From: Valencia hispanica
Lineage: Eukaryota; Chordata; Actinopteri; Cyprinodontiformes; Valenciidae
DNA length: 64,000 nucleotides
Assembly (NCBI GenBank): GCA_963556495.2
Contig: OY747707.1
Span: forward strand, 131,501-195,500
Reading direction: 5' to 3'
The position numbers and the translations under genes were made by a program. Positions 1 to 9,562 of the stretch are shown one piece after another. A model generated the notes under the pieces. That model saw nothing but the letters and a program-made list of their open reading frames with translations. It made no database searches and was not told the DNA's origin. Position 1 is the first letter of the stretch, and each line of letters begins with the position of its first letter.

Positions 1-49
1 CTCAGTATTGGACAAGAGATTACCTCAACTATTTTTCAGGCACTTACAA

Positions 50-1260
50 CAGCCAGATGTTGATTAGGTAAAAGGAGGCAAATACGGACCTTTCTATGTA
101 AAACAATGCACTTCCTGTTTTCAGGGGGCGGGGCTTGAGTGACATGAGCAAATGAGCCTATGAATGTCTTGAGTGGTGGTACACATACCCAGGAAGTTTG
201 GTACAGTTGAGACCTTGAAAGCTGAAGTAAATACAGCTTCTGCCTTTATGGTGAGAAGCCTTACTTTGAGATTTAGACACATCCACCTGCTTTGATGCAG
301 CAAACATCTTTTGTTAACCATTGATCTCCAATGCCTTAAGTCTGTCCTCGCTCATTTTGAAGTCTGTAAGTGAAAAACTCTAGGAGGAGTTTGTTCAAAT
401 AAGACATATAGACATTAGATTCAAAATGGCTGACGTCATGTCTAGTTTGGACCATAGTTCCAAGATACATTTTTGTAGGTCCTGAGACACTACATTGGTG
501 TGCCGAATTACAAAATCCTCGGAAAAAGTATGGCTGGGGGGGGCGTCGCATGGCGCAGTGGTTAGAGCGGGTGTCCCATGTGCAGAGGCTTCAGTCCTCG
601 ACGCGGCGTTCCCTGGTTCAAGTCCCGTCCCAGGCGACCTTTGCCGCATGTTTTCCCCCACCACTCTCCCCCTTCAAAAACTGTCCACTGTCATTAAAGG
701 CCACTCAGGCCCAAAAAACCTTTAAAAAAAGTATGGCTGGGGGCTGGTTCTTTTAATGATTCTAGGGGTCGCTGTGGAGAGGTTAGACCATGCCCACTTG
801 AAATATGCATAAATGTCTTTTAGGGGTTGGACCAATAACCACCCTAAGAAACATGGTGCAGATCAAATAACTTCTGTAGAAATTAGAGCCAAACGTGTGG
901 CCGTTGAGTGATGCCTGATTTCGCTATGCTGCCACAGCCCCACACTCTTTCGAAAACTCTCAGTCCTGAATACAGGCTTACCCCAACTTGTTTACAGTCA
1001 CTGTGCACCTTTTCATGTTGATTAGGGCAAGGGTGTAAACTATGAACCTTTCACAGCAAAACATTGCACTTCGTGTTCTCAGGGGCCAGGGCTTAAATGA
1101 TGTCAGTATTTGACCATTTGGATTTGTCAGGGAACTAATTATGATCCACCACAGCAAGTTTCATCTTTCACCTGCATAGGAGATATAGCAACTTTAGTAT
1201 TTTTGCCATTTAGACAACCTTTGAGGCCTGGCCCCGCCCCTTCAACATATACGAAAAGTA
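50..1260 (-). repeat. Modular intronic repeat, left block
   Basis: Read on the - strand, this block matches the + strand block at about 5440-6300 in the same order. Shared pieces are a run containing CTCAAAGTA..GGCTTCTCACC, then CCAAACTTCCTG, then a segment around CCCTGAGAACA.GAAGTG, then a part with TTTGGCTCTAA followed by GATCTGCACCA. The module near 120-320 repeats the one near 1010-1260, so units are also tandem. There is no coding capacity, terminal inverted repeat or tail that would place it in a class. The SINE at 541-725 interrupts it. Confidence 0.6.
541..725 (+). mobile_element. tRNA-derived SINE with flanking target duplication
   Basis: The head carries a good RNA polymerase III A box (TGGCGCAGTGG, 551-561) and B box (GGTTCAAGTCC, 615-625) at tRNA-like spacing. 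A non-tRNA body and an A-rich tail follow. The element is bracketed by an 18-bp direct repeat, AAAAAGTATGGCTGGGGG, at 523-540 and 726-743, which marks insertion by target-primed reverse transcription. It is not a functional tRNA gene: there is no convincing acceptor stem or anticodon arm. The internal boxes could still drive pol III transcription. Confidence 0.85.
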
Positions 1261-1579
1261 ATTTTTTAAAATAACTTTCGGACCCCCCAGGAGGCAGTAC
1301 AGCGGAGCAACCTAGACCTAACAGTTGATCCCTGGTGTAAACAATGGCCGATCAGGTGCTCACACATTCTCCGGACACAAATGCAGTGAAAAGTGAAATA
1401 AGAAACACGATTGTCCACAGAATTCTCAACTCCATTCTGGGAACAGCAGTCCACAATAAAGAAAACGATAGCAAAACACAATTTTTTGGGGAAAAACGTA
1501 TATTTAAAGAGGATAAAGATTCGATCGAGTGAGAGCTGCTGAAAACAGGCTGCCTGCTCTGCGTGGCACCAGAAAATGT

Positions 1580-3240
1580 ATTCACATGTCGAACTTCAAT
1601 TAACTCCTCCCTGGAATTCTCATAATTTGTCAGGATGGCATTCAGGTCCTGCCAAGCAAACCAACATCCCCCGTAAGCTGAGGAAGAAGGGAATTGGCAC
1701 TCGTGCCGGGATTGGGTGTCGCTATAGGGGAAGGAGGTACGTGCCTGTCATCCCATCCATCATCATGGAGAACGTGAGATCTCTCCCCAACAAAGAAGAC
1801 GAGCAGGCTGCTCTAACCCACCATCAAAGGAGCTACAGAGAGTGCAGCCTGATCTGACTGAGCCGTAGCTAACCGCACCAACTCCGGACTCACACATGAA
1901 CATGGACTGTTTTCATCTGATCGACAGAACCAAGGAGAGTGGTAAAAAGAAAGGAGGGGGTCTGACTGGGGTTGTGAACAATAGATGGTGTTACTCTGGG
2001 CATTTATTTATCAAAGACACACTATGCTGTAAGGACATTGAGCTGTTAGCATGAGGCCGTACCATCTACTGCATGAGATTATGCATGATATTGTGATAGC
2101 TGTGTACGTCCCCCCCTATGCTAACGCTGCTACAGCTTGTAATGTCCTTCAAACTGTGACCAGCAAACTCCAAACACATACTCCAAACACAGCACCCCCA
2201 GGCCAAGTGACAGCCAGTCCGTTCGCCATGATAATCCAAGGGTGCGTAAAATGGGCCAGACGCACCACGTCTGCTTGTTCGGGGTGGGAGAACGGGACAG
2301 GGAGCCGGTAGCAGTGGGGTTCAAAACACCGCAGCTGCTTCTGATAGCCATGACGGTACACAAGCAGCACATATAGCGTCCGATGCTTTGCTTCAACGGA
2401 GAAGTGGAGAGGAGGGCAGTAGCACAGGGGGTCAAAACACCGCTGCTTCTTCAGCATGCAGCAACAGCGAGCCTGTTAGCCATGAGTCTCCACAAGCAGC
2501 ACACATCAGGTCCCATGATTGACAAGAAGCTGAATACAGAGAGCTGGTGGACCGCTTTGCGACATGGTGTGGAAACAATCGTCTTACCTTGAATGTGAAC
2601 AAAACAAAGGAGATGATTGTAGTGTTCAGAAGAAACAGGAATAAGTCAAAAACTGATTCCATCAAAGGAGAAGAAGTGGAGGTGGTTGAGGTGTATAAAT
2701 ACGTCGGAGTTCACCTTGACAACAGACTGGACTGGAGGCGCAACAGTGAAACCGTCTACAAGAAGGGACAGAGCAGACTGTACTTCTTGAGGAAGCTTAG
2801 GTCCTTCAAGGTTTGCAGCAAGATGCTGGAGATCTTCTACAAGTCTGTTGTGGAGAGTGTAATCTCTTCAGCCGTCAACTGTTGGGGTGGCAGCATCAGA
2901 GCCAGGGATTTGAATAGGCTAAACAACCTGATAAAGGACGCTGGTTCTGTTCTTGGGACAACTGTGGAACATCTGGAGAGGATGATGCAAAGAAGGATTC
3001 TTCATAAAATCAAAAAAATTATGGACAACCCTGAGCATCCTCTTCATGAGACAATCATACAACAACAAAACATTTTCAGTAGGAGGATTCTTCAGTTTCG
3101 CTGCAATACAGACCGCTACAGGAAATCCTTCCTGCCCACAGCTATTATCATCTACAAAAACTCCTTAAATAATTAATTATATGAGCTATGCCAACACTTA
3201 ATTTCCCTCTGGGATCAATAAAGTATTTTTGAATTTGAAT
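1580..3240 (+). mobile_element. LINE-A, degenerate non-LTR retrotransposon (jockey/L2-like)
   Basis: The segment runs from an endonuclease-domain N-terminus (residues like IIMENVRSLPNK near 1760 and VYVPPYANA near 2105) to a reverse transcriptase C-terminus at 2547-3176. The middle of the endonuclease and most of the RT core are missing or shifted out of frame. The 3' end is a short UTR (AATTTCCCTCTGGGATCAAT) followed by GAATTTGAATTGAATTG repeats, a tail type seen in fish L2-like LINEs. The clade is a judgement from motifs only. A second copy lies inverted at 4219-4848. Confidence 0.75.
2547..3176 (+). pseudogene. LINE-A reverse transcriptase C-terminal fragment
   Basis: An open stretch of 209 codons reads as the end of a LINE ORF2: LNVNKTKEM followed by VYKYVGVHLDNRLDW, a KGQSRLYFLRKL segment, and a C-terminal region with FYKSVVESVISSAVNCWGG. 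These are the thumb and post-RT motifs of jockey-group LINE proteins. The catalytic YADD block that should precede it is not in frame upstream, so the fragment cannot make an active enzyme. The stop lies just ahead of the 3' UTR and repeat tail, as expected for the true C-terminus. Confidence 0.75.
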
Positions 3241-3540
3241 TGAATTGCTCCACAGTGTCTGGGGTAGTAGAAAGGGATGTAGTCACGCTAGTAGGGGTTT
3301 TCAAAACACCGCTAATTGCAACAAAGGAGGCAGGAATGTAAAAACCCACGGAAATAACAGCAGAAGTGGGAGAAACTCCTTGTGGAGTTGGTCTGTGCGC
3401 AGTACCTTGCAATGAAAGATACCACACAATGAAGCACTACGAGCAATGTCATCTAGATCGATAAACATCTGCAAATATAAAAAATTCCAAAGAAACTAAA
3501 AAGAAACTCTTTAAAAAAAACTAAAAAACAGAGAAAAAAT

Positions 3541-3554
3541 GTATAGCCTATATG

Positions 3555-3642
<88 letters not shown>

Positions 3643-3665
3643 GGTGTGTGTGCGTGTGTGTGTGT
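3541..3665. repeat. AT then TG compound microsatellite
   Basis: About 60 bp of alternating TA from roughly 3560 run directly into about 40 bp of TG with two small interruptions. Reading frames predicted here in either direction are repeat artefacts. The 300 bp upstream (3241-3540) and the 400 bp downstream hold AT-rich DNA with no gene I recognise. Confidence 0.95.
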
Positions 3666-4075
3666 ATATAAACAATAAAAAACAACAAAAAATAATATTC
3701 AAATATAAAAAAATGAACATCTGGAAAATGTAAGAAATCCAATATGGCTGCCACCTAATGACGTCATAATAAGCTAATTAGATGAGTGAATCTGTTACTA
3801 TCACAAACTTTGGGTCCTACTGAAGATTTTTCATATGATTTACAATATGCCTTTATCTCTAAACCTATTTAAGCTGCAAGCTTTTTAAATAGTGATATCA
3901 AAATTTAAGATTTTACTGGAGAAAAAAAAACGGCGCCTAAAGAGTTAACTTGTTGTAAAATATTCGTTTTCTTTTTTTATTCTTTTTTTATTTTATTCTT
4001 TTTTTATTGCACAACTACACATGCATATTCTGTAAATATCCACAGTTTTTTAAATTATTTATTTTTATTATTATA

Positions 4076-4076
<1 letters not shown>

Positions 4077-4150
<74 letters not shown>
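4077..4150. repeat. (TTA)n microsatellite
   Basis: About 24 uninterrupted TTA units in an AT-rich context. Confidence 0.95.
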
Positions 4151-4218
4151 GAAATTGCACATTCTAACTGAATATGCCACCTAATTTTCATCAACTGCAC
4201 AGTACTCTGGTTTGTAAT

Positions 4219-4848
4219 TCATTTTAATTCAAAAATTCTTTATTGATCCCAGAGGGAAATTAAGTGTTGTTGTAGATCATACTAATAAATTATTTAAGGA
4301 GTTGCTGTAGATGCTGATGACTGTGGGCAGGAAGGATTTCCTGTAGCAGTCTGTGTTATAGCAAAACTAAAGGAGCCTCCGACTGAAGACATTGTTGTCT
4401 TGTGAAGAAGATGCTCAGGGTTGTCCATAATCTTTCTGATTTTATGAAGAATCCTTCTTTGCATCATCCTCTCCAGATGTTCCACAGTCGTCCTCAGAAC
4501 AGAACCAGCGTTCTTTATCAGGTTGTTTAGCTTTTAAAGTCCCTGGCTCTGCTGCTGCCCCAACAGATGACGGCAGAAGAGATTACACTCTCCACAACAG
4601 ACTTGTAGAAGATCTGCAGCATCTTGCTGCAAACCTTGAAGGATCTAAGCGTCCTCACAAAGTAGGGTCTGCTCTGTCCCTTTATGTAGAGAGCCTATTA
4701 CGCCTCCGGTCCAGTCTATTGTCCAGGTGAACATCAAGGTATTTATACTCTTCAACCACCTCCACTTCTTCACCCATGATGGAAACAGTGTTTGACTTAT
4801 CCCTGTTTATTCTGACATCACAATCATCTCCTTTGTTTTGTTCACATT
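4219..4848 (-). mobile_element. LINE-A 3' fragment, inverted
   Basis: This is the reverse complement of the 3' half of the copy at 1580-3240: AATTCAAAAATTC tail, TTGATCCCAGAGGGAAATTA, then the RT C-terminus read leftwards. It stops abruptly near 4848, where the family would continue into the RNKTKEM-type region. Sequence there changes directly to a Tc1-like element, a rearranged junction. Several small deletions break the frame. Confidence 0.8.
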
Positions 4849-4852
4849 CACT

Positions 4853-5286
4853 TCCACGGCGAAGATGATCAGCTGTCCTTCTTGTCTCCCTGTAGCACTG
4901 TCTTAGGCGTCTCACAGTGCGGACATTAGCCACATCAGCAGTCCTCATGCCTCCCTGCAGCATGCCTAATGCAGGTTCACGCAGATGAGCAGGGACCCTG
5001 GGCATCTTTCTTTGGGTGTTTTTCGCAGTCGATAGACAAGTTTCTTTAGTGTCCTGCGTTTTTAGAACTGTGACCTTAAATGCCTACTTTCTGTAAGCTG
5101 TTAAGGTCTTAACGACCATTCCACAGGTGCATGTTAATTAATTGATTATGGTCAATTGAACATGCATGGAAAACATTGTTTAAACCTTTTACAATGAAGA
5201 TCTGTAAAGTTATTTGGATTTTTACAACATTATTGTTGAAATGCACAGTCCTGAAAAAGGGACGTTTCTTTTTTTGCTGAGTTTAT
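4853..5286 (-). mobile_element. Truncated Tc1-like element, 5' end with helix-turn-helix start
   Basis: This matches the first third of the Tc1 element at 40926-42423. The terminal motif CTCAGCAAAAAAAGAAACGTC appears here in reverse at about 5262-5282. The transposase start codon region follows (MPRVPAHLRE, near 5005-4975), then part of the N-terminal paired-type DNA-binding domain. The catalytic domain and the other terminus are absent, so it is a dead fragment fused to the LINE-A piece on its left. Confidence 0.8.
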
Positions 5287-5329
5287 TATTCTGAATTCTA
5301 TTTTAAATACTTTTCTACCTTGTGTGATT

Positions 5330-5425
5330 GTGAATGTTTCTATTATCTGTCACTATGCTGCTTTCACAGCCAAATTTCCCCCTTGTGGGAAAAAAAAAGG
5401 ATTATTCTATTCTATGTGTGAAATG
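5330..5425 (+). mobile_element. Short LINE-like 3' end
   Basis: The segment GCCAAATTTCCCCCTTGTGG followed by an A run and GGATTATTCTATTCTAT resembles the 3' end of fish LINEs or LINE-mobilised SINEs. Nothing coding is attached. Confidence 0.4.
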
Positions 5426-5439
5426 TGAAAATTGACCCT

Positions 5440-6300
5440 TTGACCCAAAATGGCAGACTTCCTCTTAATTTTTCTCTGTGACACTGATATACTTTTTTGG
5501 CCACGTGGCTAAGTCTGGCATCACTACATGGTCATACGTTTGTCTCTAATTTTCAGACAAATCATCTGATCTAGACCAGATCAGACATGATGAATACTAG
5601 TCCAACCCCTGAGAGATGTGTATGCTAATATCAAAGAAAGTGGGCATGGCCAAGCCTCAAAGTATGGCTTCTCACCATAAAAGTAATGGTCTACTAACTT
5701 CAACACACAAAGTCACAGCTATACCAAACTTCCTGTGTGTCATCACATACCAGCACTCAACACATTCATTGGCTCATTTGGTTTTGTTACCTAAGCCCAA
5801 CCCCTGAGAACAGGAAGTGTAATGTTTTAATTAGAAAGATCCATATTTGACTCATTTTAATAATATCTAGCTGTGGTCAGTGACTGAAAACAAGTTGTGG
5901 TAACTTGGTTTGCAGAACTGAGAGGTTAAGAAAGAGGGTGTGCCTGTGGCGGCATGGCAAAGCCTCATATCATGCCATGGAAATATGTTTGGCTCTAACT
6001 TCCACATACATAATCTGATCTGCACCAAATTTAACGACACGGATATTAGTCCAACCCCTAACAGATATGTACACAAATCATTTGGGGGCAGGGCCTAATT
6101 CTTGCACAGCACCCTGTAGAAGGATTAAAACAATAAGCCACAAGCAATTCTCTCAACTAGGATTATAAAATTCCTTAAATATTTGTAGTTTACGAAAACC
6201 TATAAAAAAAATTTGAGGCCATGGTCCACAGGAAGTTGGCAATTTTGGTCGAAAACTGCCATTTTGTGCATTTTGAACACTTTGTCATGCAGATTTGATC
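5440..6300 (+). repeat. Modular intronic repeat, right block
   Basis: Homologous to 50-1260 but in the opposite orientation (see that entry for matching motifs). It ends about 200 bp before the inhbb exon, with a further module containing CCATGGTCCACAGGAAGTTG. It holds no reading frame of note. Confidence 0.6.
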
Positions 6301-6510
6301 AGCAGGCACAGTGGAAGCCTTGAGGTGGTGATGAGGCGGCGGTGCTTGAGTCCCGCGGTCACAGCACAGGCCAGAGCGGCGCTAAGCTGCGAGAGCCATT
6401 CAAGGCTGCTTGCAGTTTTAATTGGTTTTCCAGTTTTCAGGTTATCCATAGGGAACATGGTATTTTTGTGCAGATAAAGGATTAATCAGACTTTTCTTCT
6501 TTTTGCTGTT

Positions 6511-6518
6511 CCCAACAG
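6511..6518 (+). other. inhbb: 3' splice site of the inhbb coding exon
   Basis: A pyrimidine-rich run (6490-6513) ends in CCCAACAG, and the sequence after AG at 6519 continues in the inhbb reading frame. The intron interrupts a codon: its first base is in the upstream exon and the exon opens with the last two bases, AT. Residues read upstream of the AG are intronic, so a start placed there would be wrong. Confidence 0.85.
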
Positions 6519-7321
6519 ATGAAGAAACAAACCCTAAAACTGGTCTGTACTTCCTAATCTCCAATGAGGGCCACCAGAACCTATTTGTGTCCCAGGCGAA
6601 CCTCTGGCTGTATCTCCGTCTGCTACCTACTGGACCTGAGAAGGGCCTCCGGAGAAAGGTCACCATCAAAATTCACTACCACGAGGCTGGAGCTCAAGAA
6701 TTTAAAGAGGGTAGGGTAATGGGCCGCTGGATCCTGGTAGAGAAACGTGTGGATCTGAAACGCAGTGGCTGGCACACTTTCCCACTCTCAGAGGCGGTGC
6801 GGGCTGTGTTTGGGAAAGGCAGCCGGAGACAGGACCTGGAGGTGCACTGTGAGGGCTGTGAAACAGTTGGAGTGGCTCCGGTGCTGGTAGATCCAGGTGA
6901 CCCGTCCCATCGGCCCTTCCTTGTGGTGCATGCCAGGCAGCTGGATGGAAAACACCGCATTCGTAAGCGAGGCCTGGAGTGTGACGGCACCAGTGGGGGG
7001 TTATGTTGCCGGCAGCAGTTTTACATAGACTTCCGCCTCATTGGCTGGAACGACTGGATCATTGCTCCAGCTGGTTACTATGGTAACTACTGTGAGGGAA
7101 GCTGCCCCGCCTACATGGCAGGTGTTCCAGGCTCAGCTTCATCATTCCACACGGCAGTGGTTAATCAGTACCGCATGAGAGGGATGAGTCCTGGATCAGT
7201 GAACTCCTGCTGCATCCCGACCAAGCTCAGCACCATGTCTATGCTGTACTTTGATGATGAGTACAACATTGTGAAAAGGGACGTTCCCAACATGATTGTG
7301 GAGGAGTGTGGCTGTGCTTGA
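6519..7321 (+). CDS. inhbb: Inhibin/activin beta-B subunit, terminal coding exon (partial)
   Basis: This TGF-beta family protein is secreted as a disulphide-linked dimer. It forms activin B with itself and inhibin B with the alpha subunit, acting through activin receptors on pituitary, gonad and embryonic tissues. The exon encodes about 267 residues and a stop. The prodomain part includes the conserved [12 protein letters not shown] and [17 protein letters not shown] segments. The furin site RIRKR is followed at 6971 by a 116-residue mature chain with nine cysteines (mature positions 4, 12, 13, 41, 45, 80, 81, 113, 115) in the activin pattern. [21 protein letters not shown] and the C-terminal CGCA are intact, and nothing suggests loss of function. 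The mature chain is one residue longer than the human form, near TSGG. The exon with the signal peptide and first part of the prodomain is not seen upstream, so the gene enters the window from the left. The beta-B assignment over beta-A is strong from the mature sequence. Confidence 0.96.
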
Positions 7322-8760
7322 GTCTGTCTGTCAGATAGAATTTCTGTGCATGCAGTTTTGTTCAGGGCATCAACTTCATAAATCCATATCTATCAAGAGT
7401 AAACTTCACACTATGCTGGTCTAATCCAGGAAACACAACCGTAAGTGTTGTGTCTACGGGAGTGTCAGGACGAAAGAGCGTGTATTTATCTGACTCAATT
7501 AAACATCTGCATTCACTGATAAGGTGACAAGCAAACGATTTTCACCAAATTATATATTGCCCTAGTTTGCCATTTCTAGTCAAAAAATAATGGCCTACTA
7601 TCTCCTCTGAATGAAGTTTTTTTTAAAGCGCTTAAAGACAGACAGGATCAACCAGCGAAAATACTGGTGTCAAGACTTCCTCCAACCCTTTTTAAGTACT
7701 TAAAGCACAAAAGAAACTTGTTTTTAAAAAGCACTGTCAATTCATCACCTTGTACAATTCACCAGCACTTCTCCACTAAGCAGAGAGATGTAGTCTGACT
7801 GTCCTTTCTGGTGGAACTAGACCAGCAGTGCTTAATGCACTGTAGAATTACAGCCTCTGCAGCGACATAGAAGCCAATCAAGTTTTTATTTGCCAAGCTG
7901 CTGCTCTACTGCGACGTACCATCACTTCAACTGAAGGGACATCTATACGAGGAAACAGGTCTCAGAGGTGCACTTTTCCTGAGCCTCCTCCCTGAAGATT
8001 GGCAGAAGATAGCCTGCAAACTCAAAGACTAGTTTCCGCCAAACAGGTCACCACAGTGCAGTGCAGCTCTTGCAGGAACTGAAATGCACACCCTGAATAG
8101 CACTTGTCTAAAATGCCTTCCTAGGGGTACTGAGTGTCCTGTCAGATTGGTAAACAAGTGCCACATGAGCTATGCAATGTGTAGAACCCTATAAAACCCA
8201 TAATCACTATGCTCCATTAGACTGAACTCTCTTTCTCTTATTTCTATCCTTAAGTCATGTGTTCACTCCTCAACTGTTTAAAAATACTTGAAAAGTGATC
8301 TTTCGCTTCCTTTCCAAAGTGAATGATTGTTGTGATGTTTGCACTGAGAAGTTGCGGAATTAATGATACAGAAACTGCTATTGAAAAGTTATTTTTATAT
8401 AGGGAAATTGAAATAAGTTTCTGATGTATTTTACACAATAAATTAAACCAAAGAGGCCACGATTTTAGCTGTTGTACTGAGAATGAGGCCATTAGGGAAT
8501 GTTTTTAATAATTAGTAAAAAGGCCTATCACTGTATCAGGGTATAATAGACAGTCATATTTTCATTTTCAGCTCTGTTATGTACAATAAACAACCATTTA
8601 TTGTTAATCTTAATTACATTTTGTTTTTATATTTAATGAAAGTTATTTTTTGTTTTCAATCATTTAGTCAAATAAATGTCTTCTGTACAGTTTATGTAAT
8701 ATAAATGTTTTCTTAAATATTTTACGATTTGAAAATCTTTGTGTCTTGTGTTATTTTTTT
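7322..8760 (+). other. inhbb: Probable inhbb 3' UTR
   Basis: No gene or repeat is recognised directly after the stop codon. The sequence is single-copy in appearance and increasingly AT-rich. AATAAA signals lie at 8437-8442, 8585-8590 and 8671-8676. The cluster near 8.6 kb is a reasonable polyadenylation region, giving a 3' UTR of about 1.3-1.4 kb. The real end cannot be fixed from sequence alone. Confidence 0.55.
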
Positions 8761-9545
8761 TGTACTGGCTTTGGTCTGAGTCTGAGTTTTCCTTCCAGCT
8801 TGAAGGTGTTTTGAGATGATACGCACCTAAATACAAGGGTGGGGTTCAAATCACTGCCAGAAAAACAGGCAACACATTTTAGTCTTCGTCTGCACTGGTC
8901 CTGACATAAAACATCTCTACACTGTCAGTTTGGTATGTTGTGATATGATTTCTTTCACTCAGTAATAACTTTTCTTTGGCAAATGTAAAAGAACAAAAAT
9001 TAAGTTTAATAGCAATTATGGAAGTTATAAAGTGGAAAGTGTTCACAGAGGCAAAAGGTTATACCTGCAGTGGTTTACAGAAACATAAAGGTAGCACTCA
9101 CTTTTTAAGAAAACAAAGCAAACTTAAAGAAACCATCAACGCAGATGTAATACTAAAACTATACTTTAGTTAGGTACAGATCATGCATCAGAGAAAATGG
9201 TAATCAAATCAAATTTTTTATTTGTTTATTGCTGGTTTTTGTACATTTTTCGATCTATATTTTGAACAGCTCCTCATTACAGTTATTCCACACGTATACC
9301 CATGAGTACAGGCTTTGTTTTTAGTTTTTTTATTTATTTCAGCTTTTGAGTAGAAGAGGAGATTAGGTTATTCTTTCTGGATTGTCAGTACAGCATCAAG
9401 TTCTACTAAATGATAGCATTTTATGAATAACATTTTAGTTTAATCATAGTAATCTAAGCTACACTTCAGTCCAAAAATATCCATGGCCCTGGCAGATTGA
9501 TATTTAAAATGATCTTCATTCAACCAAAAAACATGTTCTGATAGG
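8761..9545. other. Intergenic DNA, nothing recognised
   Basis: AT-rich sequence without a convincing exon, repeat boundary or RNA gene. The open stretch at 8976-9173 is Lys-rich with no family resemblance and is probably chance. Confidence 0.5.
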
Positions 9546-9562
9546 TAATTAGAGGGACATCT

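Noticed and set aside
541..640. Possible tRNA gene (A and B boxes)
   Set aside because: No cloverleaf acceptor or anticodon stem; a non-tRNA body, A-rich tail and 18-bp target repeats show a SINE.
3511..3754. Ile-Tyr and His-Thr repeat proteins
   Set aside because: Translation of the AT/TG microsatellite.
6503..6518. inhbb starting at a TTG upstream of the exon
   Set aside because: These bases are the polypyrimidine tract and splice acceptor; vertebrate inhbb has an upstream exon with the real start.
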